Origin: Diphasiastrum complanatum
Lineage: Eukaryota; Streptophyta; Lycopodiopsida; Lycopodiales; Lycopodiaceae
DNA: 64,000 nt
NCBI GenBank assembly: GCA_029204225.1
Contig: CM055111.1
Location: forward strand, 18,310,668-18,374,667
Reading direction: 5' to 3'
The notes under the pieces are model-generated. The model was given only the letters and a program-made list of their open reading frames with translations, was not told the DNA's origin and did no database searches. The position numbers and the translations under genes were made by a program. Below, piece by piece: positions 47,483 to 59,330 of the stretch (its first letter is position 1; each line of letters begins with the position of its first letter).

Positions 47483-48406
47483 GAGGAGAAGTCTTGGAGT
47501 CATCAAGTTATCACGCTTTGAGATGAAGAAACAAAATGTTTCTCTTACCAAAGCTCTACTACCTCTTGACTCCCAATCTGACAAAAAGACATGAAAAAAA
47601 AATGTTCGCGAACAACACGAACAACAGGAGAAGGTCAAATGATGCAAAAGGAAAATGTTTGCGACAGAATAGGAGAAGGTCAAATGACACAAAACGACAC
47701 GAAACTCTTCACGACATGAAACCTTCACGTTCCAAAGGACCAAGAAGATCAAGCAAGTACCATGAAGTACTAATCTCTGATATGATATTGCGACATCAAC
47801 AAAAGAGCGTTAGGACATGCCTAATCCACCGCTCTTGTAATCTAAGATTAGTTATAGATTGTTTAATCTATCTAGTCAAAAATGTTACTTTGAATATATG
47901 CAATTGCTAAATGCATCAAATATACACAAACACAGATAGACAAAATATAGAACAGAAAAGTCCTCTAGTGAGCGAGACAATTTTGTAAGCAGGATCCACG
48001 GAGATCCAAGAAGTCCGCTAGTAAGCGAGACACTGTTCGTGGGAGACCATCGCTTCTGTCATGCCACTGCGCTATGTGGGTCTATCACACAATGCTTGAA
48101 ACCAAGAGGATCAGTAGACAATGTTATAGCTGTTATGCACATATCATTCTGAATTTTGTCTGATCTCGATTGAATATTGTCTGCTATTGTTCGTGTATCT
48201 CATTCACATGTTTTATCTATTTCACACATTGGTTCAATCTTGTTGAATGCTAAATTAATTTAGAACGTAGGTCAACAATGTCTGTCTACATTCTGGAGGA
48301 TTGCAGGAATGATATAGTAGGTAGTGACCAGCAATCATATCCGAACTCCATCCGAATTGATTTCATTCCCGATTGTTTGGCTTCGCGATTTTTTCACTTC
48401 AGATGA

Positions 48407-49262
48407 AGATACTACTCTGACCACATGCACTAGAGTCGGAAATCTTTACGTGCTCTTTAACTTAGTTGCATTAGCTAGCATCTCTCATGAAAATGTAAAC
48501 GATAGTGCTATTCTGTGGCATAGTCGATTTGGACATGTAAATACAAGATCACTTTCTTATATGCGTTGTAATAATTTAGTTGATGGATTGTATTTCTCTT
48601 TTTCATTGGATAGGAAATCTTTCTTTTGTGAATCATGCATCTATGGCAAGTTTCCCAAATCACATTCCATCAAAACAAAGCATGTATTGGATCTTGTACA
48701 TAGCGATCTTTGTGGTCCATTGCCAACTCCGTCCTTAGGAGATGCAATCTATTTTATCACTTCCATAGATGATTATTCTAGATGGTCTACAGTCATGTTA
48801 ATTAAGCACAAATCTGAAACCTTTGAATGCTTCAAGAGATTCAAAGTCATGGCTGAGACACAAACGTCTACAAAAGTGAAAACACTCCGAACTAATGGTG
48901 GCGGCGAATACCTCTCTAACGAGATGTTTGACTACATGGCTAAACATGGTATTAGAAGGTAGTTCACCACTTCCTATTTACCTCAACAGGACAAGATTGC
49001 AGATTGGAAGAATTGAACTCTTCTCAACTCAGCTAGATCCATGCTACATCAAGCGCACCTACTTGCAAAGTTTTGGCAAAAGCTATTGCCATAGCCTGTT
49101 ACTTATAGAATAGATCCAACACCAAAGTTGTCAACAACAAAACTCCTTATGAAGTTTGGCATGGACACAAGCCTAGTATCAGCCATTTAAAAATCTTTGG
49201 TTGTGTATGTTTTGTTCACATTCATAAACAACTTAGCAAGAAGCTGGATCATAGGACAAATA
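48407..49262 (+). pseudogene. Copia K integrase
   Basis: The zinc finger has ILWHSRFGHVNTRSL and CESCIYGKFPKSHS. The core has LVHSDLCGPL (first Asp) and LRTNGGGEYLS, where the usual SDxGGEY second Asp is Asn. Stops follow at about 48961 and beyond, and the tail (FGCVCFVHIHKQLSKKLDHR) is readable only across frames. A single open stretch covers 48324-48962, but its first part is LTR of element L. Confidence 0.85.
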
Positions 49263-49399
49263 ACGATTGCCAAGTGAAGATCTTCAAGAATCTTGTCACA
49301 TGCAAACCAAAAGGACACCTATGGAGCATGAACCGCCCAGCTAACATGGAGAGGCTAGTCAATACCCTAACCAATCCACCTCCAAGCCATAGTGATGCT

Positions 49400-50500
49400 T
49401 TCGACCCGCTCCCATGAATCATCATCCTCAGTCTGTCCCTTCCACTTGATCAAGCACTCAGAGATAGAACGATTTCTCAATTGTTTATCTCTGGTTCAGA
49501 TTACTTTTTCAAGTTTCAAAGGAACCTTAAGCGCTAAGTCTTTCAAATGGATAAGATCTTCCTCTGAACCAACTATGTCACCTTCATGTAAACTTAATTC
49601 AAAATGGTTACATGAAACACAAGGTGAGCTGTAGACTTCTTCTGAAGATCTAGTTCGTAAGCTAAAGAACCAATTTTTTTTTATAATCCAAAACGGTCCA
49701 CAATATCTCGCAGAAAATTTATAATGCTTCCTCGTACGCATAGTCTTAGGATCCTTAGGTATTCTAAGATATACCCAGTCATCAACTTAAAAATCTCTGG
49801 GAGACCTCTTAAGATTGGCATAGTGCTTAGCTCTATCCTGAGCACTTCGGATACAATCACGGGCCACTTGCAACATTTCATGCATATCATGCAAGAAATC
49901 CGCAACTTTCTGGATCTTAACAGACTTTGTCTTCACATTTACCGAAGATCTGGATTGAAAACCATACATCAGCGTAAACAGACTATAACCTATAGCAGAT
50001 TATTTCCTTCTGTTATAAGCAAACTCAATTAAAGGAACATAGTCTTTCCACTAAGATTGCCTATGAGACACATATGTTCTCAACATATCCTCCATAGTCT
50101 GATTAGTTCTTTCAGTCTGGCCATCTGATTCCAAAATGATCAGAAAAACTAAAACTAAGCAAGGATTCAAGCTTATGGAACATAGATGACCAAAAGTGAC
50201 CTATAAATTTAGGATCTCTATCACTAACTATATCACTTGGCAATCCTTGAAGCCTAAATAATCTTTCCACAAAGATCTAGACTAAATTTGAAGCCTTAGC
50301 AGTTGACTTGACGAGTATAAAAGTAGCTAACTTTGTCAACCTGTCTACCACAACTCAAATAGAATTATTTTGACGTTGGGTCCTTGGAAGTCCAGCCACA
50401 AAATCCATATATATATTTTTCCATCATTTATGAGTGACATCTAGGGGGTGTATGCCATTTAACCACATAAGGCTCGACAAATGGCATTGGTATTCCATCC
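49400..50500 (-). pseudogene. Gypsy M integrase and chromodomain
   Basis: The core is broken by stops. Its C-terminal part is readable with ARDCIRSAQDRAKHYANLKR and HYKFSARYCGPFWIIKK. After one stop comes TRDKQLRNRSISECLIKWKG followed by an acidic stretch and SWERV, a clear chromodomain core. Chromodomains of this family bind methylated histone H3 and guide insertion into heterochromatin; this copy is too broken to act. Confidence 0.8.
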
Positions 50501-50847
50501 TTTAACTCATCATCCATTGGTACACAAATTTTTCCATTCCAAAATAGTGAACCACCTCAGATTGAGAACTATTCCGCTATCTTCTTATCTTTCCTAAAAA
50601 CCTGAGACCCTTGTGAGTAAATCTCTATTCCATTCTCATTTTTACCTGTCTCCACCATCTTCCAGATGGGACCAAAATGAGAATTCAATTCACACTTTTC
50701 TCTCAACGAAAGATACAGATTAGTGAAACTCTAGGTGAATGAAAGTTCATTTAGTTTACCAATCTGACTAAGTGCATCCGCAACTTGGTTACAGCTGCCC
50801 TTGACATATCAGATCTCATGATCAAATTCTTATGTAAGCTCAGCCCA

Positions 50848-51867
50848 TCAAGCTTTATGACCCCTCATATCATTCTGATTACGAAAGTACTTCAGAATCT
50901 TTGGTATTGGCCACTCAAGCATTGTCTTGACCTTACTTTCATCCATCTCCAACCCAGTATGGGTGATCTTATGACCGAAGTACAACAACTCATGCTTAAA
51001 GAATTCACATTTAGATTCCTTAGCATAAACTTTCTCTCGCCTGAGAATATCTAAAATAGTCTTAAGATTACTCAAATGCTCCGTAAGTGTCCTATTGTAG
51101 ATGAGAATATCATCCAAGAATATAGCCACAAACTTCCCTAGATATGGATGAAAAAGATCGTTCATCATCTGTTGGAATGTAGCTGGTGCATTCGTCAACC
51201 CAAAAGGAAGCATGAAAAATTCATAATGACCGAATCTCATCCAAAAATCAGTCTTTTGCACGTCATCTAGATGAATCTTAATTTGATGATAACTGGTTCT
51301 AAGATCTATCGTTGTGAAGTATTTTGCTCCACCTAATCGATCTACCAAATCATCCATATGAGGCAAAAGATATCTATTTTTAATAGTTACCTTATTCGAC
51401 CCCTTGTAGTCCACACACAACCTGAAGCCTCCATCTTTCTTCGATTTAAGAAGAATATGAGCACTCCAAGGTGACTTGCTTGGCTGAATATGACCCATCT
51501 TTAGATAATTTTTAATTTTCTTAGTAATCTCTATCTCTTCTTTCTGAGAAAACCTGTAAGGTTGTCTACTACCTAGAATTAACTTTATCTTGTGGTCTAC
51601 CGATCTGGACGGCAATATTCCATGAGGTAATTCAACTGGAAATGCATCTTTAAATTCAAACAGTAACTTATTCTTCTCAATTTGCTCCTGATCTAAGTCT
51701 ACCGAGTTTAGAATTTTTGACAATTCAAAACTACTTAGATGCATTTTAGATAAATCCAAAATTGGCTTGGCAAATAAAGAATAAACTTCATAATGTGAAT
51801 CAAAAATTTCCATCACATTAGCAAATGAACTCATCCCAGCTGGATGTACAAAATTGTCTTCAAACAA
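50848..51867 (-). pseudogene. Gypsy M reverse transcriptase (open, 339 aa)
   Basis: The blocks in order are DHKIKLILGSRQPYRFS, GHIQPSKSPWSAHILLKSKK, RLCVDYKGSNKVTIKNRYLL, FTTIDLRTSYHQIKI, LPFGLTNAPATFQQMMND and FLDDILIYNRT (catalytic FLDD). The frame stays open through the start of the connection region and then stops at 50848, where RNase H should begin. Only a scrap of RNase H (VADALSQIGKLNE) is left. The frame is the longest surviving gypsy frame in the window. Confidence 0.92.
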
Positions 51868-52042
51868 TGTAACTATTTCTTTACCCTCCTAAAAGGAGAG
51901 AACGTGCTTCTCAAAATCTATCTCATAATGCTTATTAAATAACCACTCGTATCCTAGAATTATGTCCGTACGTGCTAAATCTAAAACATGAAAATCAATT
52001 AGCTCTCTATAATCTTGGATCCAAATTGGGAGCCTTGGAACT

Positions 52043-52400
52043 TTAGCATCTCCTTTCCAACTCTGCACCTGAAGCTAGATATACTCGATATCTATGGTTA
52101 CTGACTTCAGTTTTGAGGCCGAGTTTCTGCACAAGACTAGAGTTAATAAAATTATGAGTAGATCCACTGTGCACTAAAATACTAACTTCATGTCCATTTA
52201 TAGTGCCTTTCAAATGAAATAAATCATTTGGCAAGAATGAGGTAGTACTAAGAGAACAATCGCACTCACAATTAACTATATTGATTTCTAGCTTAAGATT
52301 TTCTTTACCTGACATCTCAATCACTTGAGCTGCGCCTTTCTGTCACTCAAGGCAGAATTTCATAACATGTCCAAGCTGACTACAATGGATCTCTCCTCCA
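52043..52400 (-). pseudogene. Gypsy M protease and zinc-knuckle end
   Basis: The protease frame (52324-52043) has SILVHSGSTHNFINSSLVQK. The normal motif is VDSGATHNFI, so the catalytic Asp is replaced by His. Upstream, in frame but after a TGA, is the second half of a CCHC knuckle (CSQLGHVMKFC). Confidence 0.82.
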
Positions 52401-52454
52401 GTAGAAAACATAAATAGATTTCTACCCAAAAAAGGTAGTGTCCTTGAAAGTCTA

Positions 52455-52518
52455 TGCTTTTAGCCTTATCTGATATGTTGGAGCCATGCTTTTAGCCTTA
52501 TCTGATATGTTGGAGCCA
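52455..52518. repeat. Tandem duplication of 32 bp
   Basis: TGCTTTTAGCCTTATCTGAT plus twelve further bases is present twice, back to back (52455-52486 and 52487-52518), without a difference. Confidence 0.95.
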
Positions 52519-53328
52519 CCTATTGAGCGATTCCCGAGTATTTCTATAGATTGTGTAGAAACATGAATAAAACTACAAAATTGGATAATGAATAGATCTA
52601 GATTAAGGATCGATTATTCAGATGAATCAATTTTGATAGTAGAACAATCCAACATTTTAATGTACTTATCAATATTATGACTAATACAAAAATCTCTTTG
52701 CCTTTTAGGAACGATCAATTTTGACCCAAGATTGCTCTAGTATGTCACTTGGAAGAGAACTGGCAACTCAAAGAATGGAACCGCCAAACATAAAATGCAA
52801 GTCAAGGCCAAATGCCACTTTGAACCTTAATACCAATGCAAATATTTTGATGAAAGTTTACAAATGACAAAGGAATTTTAAATTTTTATGACATGTCAAA
52901 AAACTAATGGTCAGAGACTAAAATGATTAAATTCTAGCCCTTCAGAGAGCTTGATTAGGCACATGGGCAAGTTGTGCTGAAGTGTCAACCTTTGATTGGA
53001 TTACATATATTATATTCACAAGAAATTAGGAGCCAAATTCACCTTTTGCCAAGTGTCAATGATACAAAGGTAAAAGTGAAAATGTGAGAGTATGATGGAG
53101 GGGGTCTACTAAATCTGAGACACATGGTAGTAGGTACCTAAATTGAAAAGTGCTTGTTGAAGGTCTGCAACTTGCTTTTCTATTGGGGAAAAATAATGGT
53201 CGAAGAAGAGGCTGATGAAAGATCCATATTGCTTGTACAATTCTTTCATAAAAAATGGTAGTCATGAATTGATGTTTGTATATAAATGCTCCAAATGAAG
53301 TAGTCAGCATGAATATTGACACATGTCT
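52519..53328. other. No recognisable gene
   Basis: A short minus-strand frame (53056-53322) has no domain. The stretch may be the decayed gag region of gypsy M or the 3' flank of the gene cluster to the right. Confidence 0.4.
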
Positions 53329-54554
53329 CTAGGCATACTCTTGACCAAAATATATTTCCTCAAATTTGGTCAATACCTCATTCATAGGTGGTTGTAGATA
53401 TTCGACCTGATTGATCTCTAAAATGGACTCTCGTTTTGAAATATAAAATTTGCAGTTGCCCATATAAATCGTTGAAGCATCAATCCCAAATAGTGAAAAT
53501 ACATTCCAAAGGCGGACACTCTCATGAATGTATAGTCTACTGAGAGGTATATAAGGAGGAGGTGTATGAATCAAGGATTTGATGTTTCGATTGTTCCAAA
53601 TAACCATTGATGAACAATCATTGTTGAAATTATTGAATGAAAGATTCACTGAGTTAGTATCGCTTGAGCAATGCGAACTTCTCCAAAGAAACTAATATAG
53701 ATTGATGGCATATTTTAAAATCAGCTTCCTATAGAGTATTGGTTGACTGAGAGAATATTCCCAATAATTATTCACATCCATACATGCTAAATATGCAGGT
53801 GAATTACATATTGGCTTTTGAGTTCTAGAGAATCTCTAGGAATAGGGTTCTCCAACTGAATTTATGAGGCATTGAACAATAATCCAAGGTATTGATACAA
53901 GTTAGATTATATGGAATAATGAAATCTCTTCATTGTGGACAATATCCTTGTTGAATACCTCATACTCCATTAGATTGTTGTCAAAAATAAAAATATTCTC
54001 AAAGGCTCCCAAATCAAATTGAATTGGTTCGCAGATCGCGGATCATTTAAATAGCCACTCAATTCCAAGCCATGGAATATCGGTGCCATATAGTCCTCAT
54101 TCTGAAATTTTGGTGAATGCCTTGATCGACTTTCTTTGAGCATAATAATTTTCTCATTTTGATGACCCATAGTTGATTGATCATTCACCAGATTAATGCA
54201 TCGATGTAGGTCAAGTTCCGGACTTTGATGGTTGAAGTTAAACTCAAAAGGATGTTCAATTATCTTCCCATCCTGATCTAAATCTCAACTTTCGTTTGAA
54301 TCCTGATTTTTACCATCTGTTGTTGCAACTTGGTCCGAATCTTGAATTGGACTTTTGTTGTCTGCAACTATATCTGGACCTGGGACTTGACTTTCATTGT
54401 CGCTTTGCTCATCCGAATCATTGTCCTTGCTTCGCTCATCCGCTTCGTTGTTGTCACTTTGCTCATTAGACTCATTGTTGGGATCATCTTCATCTTCATA
54501 AGTTTCTTCCTTTTCATTCCCATTGTCCATCTGTTGATGCTTTAGTATATACAC
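53329..54554 (-). pseudogene. Unrecognised degraded protein with acidic N-terminus
   Basis: Two open stretches (54554-54285 and 54188-53970) share a frame and are separated by a TGA. Coding-like sequence continues through frame changes to 53329. The N-terminal 85 residues are an acidic Asp/Glu/Asn/Ser run. Later parts have MAPIFHGLELSGYLNDP, YLACMDVNNYWEYSL, LIHTPPPYIPLSRLYIHESV and WNVFSLFGIDASTIYMG. The consistent codon pattern across the breaks suggests a once real protein of about 390 residues. I do not recognise the family. It follows the Arg-rich coiled-coil exon on the same strand. Confidence 0.45.
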
Positions 54555-55027
54555 TCACTAAGTTCTGAATTCGCATCTTCATTTTCTCAAACCACCTAGA
54601 TTGTTCTTCTTTCCTTTCAGCTTCCAGCTTAAGCCTTTCTTCTCGTTGCTTGTACTTTAAAACATATTCCATAGTTTTCCTTAATCGAAACCCAGGCTGG
54701 AGAGAAGTAGTTTGTAGATAGTTTTCTACAATACTCCGATATTGAGGATGTAAGCCATATATACTTCTTAGTGCTCCATTTAACTTGACCATTGGAAGCT
54801 CATTTTCATCGTTGGAACTTGTTTGTGAAGAAGTAGATCTAGATGAGCTATATTCAGATGCATTAGTCTCTTGATTAATGTGCTCATCAATTTCCATCAT
54901 CTCTTTTAAGCCTTGACGTAGACGACGAGGTAATTGCTTTATATGAGGACCGTTGTATTGCATTAGTCGTCTACGTCGACCATTACGAGGATTATTGTCT
55001 CCAACGCTAAATGAGGATGAAGAATCC
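54514..55027 (-). CDS. Ser/Arg-rich exon with coiled coil, unknown family
   Basis: An acceptor (TATATAG) precedes an open frame that begins DSSSSFSVGDNNPRNGRRRR. It contains a Ser/Thr run (SSSRSTSSQTSSNDE) and a conserved-looking block with LNGALRSIYGLHPQYRSIVE, and ends in a charged helix likely to form a coiled coil (KYKQREERLKLEAERKEEQ). It lies about 360 bases downstream of the SET frame on the same strand. It could be the first exon of the protein at 53329-54554, whose acidic part starts in another frame just beyond its stop. Confidence 0.45.
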
Positions 55028-55390
55028 TATATACCAAAATAGCAAGAAGTAGGTTGAAACAATGCTAGATAAACATTTTCTTCCAATACTTGATAAATGT
55101 TGCATATGAATATAAATTACCTCTTTGTTTAAAAAGTATGAACATACCAATGTATCTATTAGACCATTTTTCTTTTCAACTTGTTAATATTCAATGGACT
55201 CAAAGAATTGCACGCTTCTACATATTTACATATTTATGGATTTCACATTCATTAGCTTTCACTTATTATCTTATGTAAACATCTAGGCAAATGGCTAATA
55301 ATGCTCCTAACATTTGACATATTTAATGACACAAACCAAATACAAGATGCATGGATTATACATCTCTGCATATCAACAGAATTTAAATCT

Positions 55391-56408
55391 TCACATTTGA
55401 CTTATTATCTTCCGCAAACATTTGGGTAGAGGATGGTTGAAACTATACTTGATGAACAATTCCTCCCCAAATCTAATAGATCTAGTGGCACAGACCATTA
55501 CATAAGTGCCCTTTACATTCCTAGTAAAACATTCTTCTTTTCCATTGGTGCATTCTTCAAAATCACAATTTGTCAATAGAGGGTGGCCAATGGAACTATA
55601 TATATATGTAGCAATGTTTCCGTGCATATATGGATGTCCATCAATGTATGTACAATTTGCCGTTGAGATGTTGCCTCCTTGCATGCGTTGCTCCTCTAAA
55701 GAACAAGCATTTCAATTCAAGCCATATACTTGCATCCTCCATTGGTGATGACACAAAGCATGCCAATCACCCCAATTGTATTGATGTCCTGCATATGGCA
55801 TCAATGTCACAACACTATTTAGAGGGACCTCAATACTACTCAATGCAAAAAGGCCCAAACCAGCCTCAGGAAAGTGTTCACTAGGCATGATCCTGTACAT
55901 TCGACCCCAATACGTAAATGGTGTTCCATTTAATGGTAATGGTGATTGGAGTGGCCAACACGAATATCTACTTCTAATGAAAGTTTTTACTAATGGTTGC
56001 AAGCTAGGTGGAAGAGGAAGATCAGACAAAGCACCTAGAATGTCTTTTGACACATCAACAGTGCGTAGAAATTTGCAATTATCTTTCAAACTAGTCATAG
56101 TTTGTCCAAGACGTGTTCTCCTTTTTAAAGGGTGGTCAAGTTTGTGGAATCCACGTGGAGTATCGTGGAGGACTCATGTGCAACATCTAGGATAGGTGTG
56201 GTTGGGTGGTAAGAATGTTCTAGAGATTTGGAGACATGGATTGAATCACAAGGCATTGATGAAGTAATTATATCATGCAAGGGGTCATCATCTAAGACCA
56301 ATAATGATCCAAAATCAATATTCATGTGATTTATCCTATCAATAATATTCTCGATCTCTCTTGCAACTCTTTTCCTTGAAACCAACTTATGTTCCTTCTT
56401 CTGCAAAA
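55391..56408 (-). pseudogene. SET-domain protein, one frameshift and one stop
   Basis: An exon starts after an acceptor (TTTTGCAG) at about 56408, with a basic N-terminus (HKLVSRKRVAREIENII). The frame shifts near 56170 and continues to 55712, including HFPEAGLGLFALSSI and MPYAGHQYNWGDW. A TGA follows, and the same frame resumes to 55391 with TYIDGHPYMHGNIATYI, HPLLTNCDFEEC and VCATRSIRFGEELFIKYSF. These correspond to the SET start (G-GLFA), the NH-like turn with NC, and the GEELFIDY end; the catalytic Tyr region is intact except Asp to Lys in DY. SET proteins methylate lysines, often on histones. The two lesions suggest an inactive copy, or one needs resequencing. Confidence 0.65.
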
Positions 56409-56430
56409 GTTCAAAATGTTAGATGTATAA

Positions 56431-56554
<124 letters not shown>

Positions 56555-56839
56555 CGTGAATGAGTCTATTATGGGTGATTGGATATGGAAATCAAGATAA
56601 ACTACATTTAATTCAAGTGAAAATTGACAAATTCTAACATGTGACGAATTGTAACATGTGACAAAAATTGACAAAATAGTCTTTGTACATTTAGTGCATT
56701 TGCAACCTTATTTGTGATGGAGTGGTGTATTGGCTTTCCAAAGAGCAATATACTATATCGCAATCCTCAACCAAATCAGAGTACATCACTATTACAAATA
56801 AAAAAATTATGACATAAATCAATATACATTCATGTGATG

Positions 56840-57213
56840 GATCAATAGGCGGTCTACGTCGACTGATGGAAGAGCTTGAAGATGAACCAGTCAATAGTTG
56901 TTCATTATACTTTAGTCTTGCTTGTTCCTTTTTTCTGTGATAGAGCTCAATTTTTATATTTTCTCCAAATCATGTGGAGGTACGATAATTTCCCTAGAAA
57001 AAAAAAATCATAATTCCAATCAAATGTTATTGTAGGAATAAATTTGCAAGAAAAATTATACTCATATTCAAATAACAAATAAAGTGCAATTGATGTCAAT
57101 ATCAATAACAATATATACCTGCTATTGCGATCATGAGATGAATCGCTATCTGATGATGATGACATCATCGATGACATATACACACTGTAGCCAGCTACTC
57201 TATACCACATCAT
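56840..57213 (-). pseudogene. Ser-rich N-terminal exons of an unknown gene
   Basis: A short first exon (to about 57120) encodes a Ser/Asp stretch (MSSSSDSDSSHDRNS) and ends at a GT donor. After an intron, a second stretch encodes FGENIKIELYHRKKEQARLK, then a Ser run and RRRPPIDPSHE. Ser/Asp starts followed by Arg-rich RRRxP stretches occur in plant PIF/Harbinger-type proteins, but nothing else of that family is visible. It may be the start of the SET gene or a separate unit. Confidence 0.3.
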
Positions 57214-57876
57214 AAGTAATCATTATGAGACTGTATGTACTGAACAAATATAATAAAATTTGTTAAAGACATGCCAACATCTAATCCATGTATATTCTAT
57301 TATGCTTAATGTAAATCTAATATTCTAGTAACATTGCTACCAATTTGACATAATATTACGTCATAAAATCTTAAAAAACTTGTCAAATTACTTGTTTAAT
57401 AATAATATGTACTATTTCTTATCTCTTGATTTTGTCTTGTATGTCAAATCTCAAGAAAAATAAAATTTATAATAATATAAAACTAGTTTTAACAATTAAA
57501 TACTACCATAATGATCTTTGAATTGATTTTTTTTATGTTCCATCATATTAAAAAATATATTTTATGTAAAATCCTACAGTAAAATATTCTCATAAAATCT
57601 AGAAAAGATTATGATAGTGAGATTGTTAATTTTTTTTATTACTAAACTACGTTTTTTTGTTGAATGTAGCTTAGTGATTTTGGAAGACACATGACCACCA
57701 CGTAGTACAAACAAGGTTTTGATCATGGATATGTCGGCCTTAAGGCTTTTATGGAATCCCATGGATTGTTTTCAATCGTAAACTCTTAACCCTTATTGTT
57801 TCGTGATTGTTTACTTTGTGGTTTACAAGTAAGTTTAATTTCAATTTAATTGAATCTTTCGATTCTATTTTGTAGA
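57214..57876. other. AT-rich sequence without a recognisable gene
   Basis: I see only short frames and AT-rich DNA. An acceptor-like TTTTGTAG at its right edge precedes the acidic exon. Confidence 0.45.
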
Positions 57877-58047
57877 GAGGCTCTACAACTTCAAGCGTTC
57901 GTGATGTGGAAGAAAGTGTGGAAAATATTGAGGAGCAAAATGTGGGAGAGAACATGAATGAGAGCGAAGGGGAGTTTGAAGATGTGGACACCAACGTACA
58001 CCTACAAGACGAAGGAAGCGAGGAGGGAGGAAGTGATGATGAGTAGA
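57877..58047 (+). CDS. Acidic C-terminal exon of an unknown gene
   Basis: After TTTTGTAG the plus strand reads an open frame of 56 codons beginning RGSTTSSVRDVEES and ending EEGGSDDE, then TAG. The tail is strongly acidic, like the C-termini of the two DUF4216 proteins and of many plant transposases. An AATATAA-like signal lies about 90 bases downstream. Upstream exons were not found. Confidence 0.35.
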
Positions 58048-58202
58048 GTTTTTAAATTAAATGTAAGGCCTTGTAGAAGGCAATGTTTGAAGGGAGAATT
58101 TATTCTCTCATCAATGTACTTTTTTTTAAATCAATCAATATAATGTTTTGGCACCACATCATTCTTGCAAAAAATTTGAATGCATATATTTTTAATTCAT
58201 GA

Positions 58203-58350
58203 ATGCAAATGTATAGTCTATTGAATGTGCATCTATTGAATGCAAGTGTATTTATTGATGTATTCAATGCAATGTATAGTCTATTTATTGCACATCTATG
58301 GAATGCAAATGTATCTATTGATGAATTCAATGTAATGTATCTATTTAAGC
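58203..58350. repeat. Degenerate tandem repeat, about 64-bp unit, 2.3 copies
   Basis: A unit with GTATAGTCTATT...GCATCTAT...TATTGAT recurs, starting at about 58203, 58268 and 58332. Confidence 0.75.
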
Positions 58351-58661
58351 ACATGATTTGCATGGAAAATGAATCAAAATAAATGTGAATTTACCTTTAC
58401 TATTGTATCTCCATTGTTTTTAATCTTTGCTTTTCCTTTTGCATGCACTTGATCTTTCAATCCTTTGCAATGAAAGCTCTTTTTTCATTTTTCATATTCA
58501 AGCCTACATCACAAACAAAATATATCTTAAAACATATGATCACAAAACACATACTATTAACATCCATCAATGAAAAACTCCTAAACACTATCAATCTTCT
58601 CACTCACATTCATCCCCATCTCATCCTCACTCCCATCTATACTCTCTTTTTCTCTCTCACA

Positions 58662-59250
58662 CACAACAGAAAAAGGAAGTCGACCTCTAGTTTAGGAGTG
58701 AACCACATTTTGGTTTGTGCCAAATCTTTTTTCTTTTGGGTCAAAAAAATCTGCATGGATTATCCATGCAAAATCTAGAGACTTAATCGCATGGATACCG
58801 CGTGGATAAAAAAAAAATTATCCACGCGGTATTCACGACCCCAGCTCTCTGGATTTCACGTGGATAAAAACATTTCGTGTGGATAATCCACGCGTGGATA
58901 ATTTGCCATGCAATATCCACGCAAAAGTTGAGCCTTTTTTTAAAAAATCTTACTATGGCGTGGATTATCCATGAGAAATAAAAATTCACATTTTTGTATT
59001 CGGGTGTCAGAGGTTTGCCCAGCTGCCGGTTGTCGAAGTTGGCGTGGATAATCCACGCAGTTTGAATTTCATGACATCCGGCCGATCTGCTGCTGGAAAT
59101 GACACTTGCGTGGAACATCCATGCGTGGATAATCCATGCATCGTATCTATGCGTATATCCATGCCTATCCATGACTATATCCACATGAAATTTTTTTGCC
59201 CGTGCCTCCTCCTTTATGTTGTGCGTGGATATTTGCTACATGTGTTCCTG
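58662..59250. repeat. CACTA-like end with palindromic subterminal array
   Basis: CACAACAGAAAAAGG at 58662 has the look of a CACTA-type terminus. From 58750 to 59180 the motif GTGGATAATCCAC and its halves (GTGGAT or ATGGAT, both orientations) occur about 16 times, several as the perfect palindrome GCGTGGATAATCCACGC. Dense short motifs in both orientations near the ends are typical of CACTA transposons, where they bind the accessory protein. A DUF4216 gene starts 80 bases later. I found no matching opposite terminus. Confidence 0.5.
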
Positions 59251-59330
59251 TGACATTTAGTTCCATATCGTTCAGTACAAAAAATACAATGCACTGTGTG
59301 GACGCATGGATGACACTTTCGTATATAGCA

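Larger units (their letters stand above)
45274..48406 (+). mobile_element. Copia element L with LTRs and 5-bp target duplication GATGA
   Basis: LTRs of 884 bp (45279-46162) and 878 bp (47524-48401) both start TGAAGAAACAAAATG; the right one ends CACTTCA. GATGA flanks both sides (45274-45278 and 48402-48406). A primer-binding site (TGATATCAGAGCC, 46163-46175) follows the 5' LTR. The interior is only 1.35 kb: gag, then a jump to the RNase H end. Visible divergence between the LTRs indicates an old insertion. If L and one GATGA are removed, K's coding frame continues without a break. Confidence 0.93.
42589..49262 (+). mobile_element. Copia element K, old, 3' truncated, carrying element L
   Basis: The order is LTR, degenerate primer-binding site (TGGTATAAGAGC, 44096-44107), gag, protease start, element L (inserted at 45278/45279), pre-integrase and integrase. 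The copy ends near 49262, where chromodomain gypsy M begins. RT, RNase H and the 3' LTR are absent. Many stops show that it is old. Confidence 0.85.
49262..52430 (-). mobile_element. Gypsy element M, chromovirus type, degraded
   Basis: On the minus strand the order is zinc knuckle and protease (about 52400-52043), RT (51867-50848), a mostly deleted RNase H, integrase pieces (about 50500-49500) and a chromodomain (about 49500-49400). The chromodomain marks it as a chromovirus. No LTR was recognised on either side. Copia K ends where M begins. Confidence 0.85.

Noticed and set aside
58783-59184. 133-codon minus-strand frame with repeated IIHAW
   Set aside because: It is the translation of the GTGGATAATCCAC array, not a protein gene.
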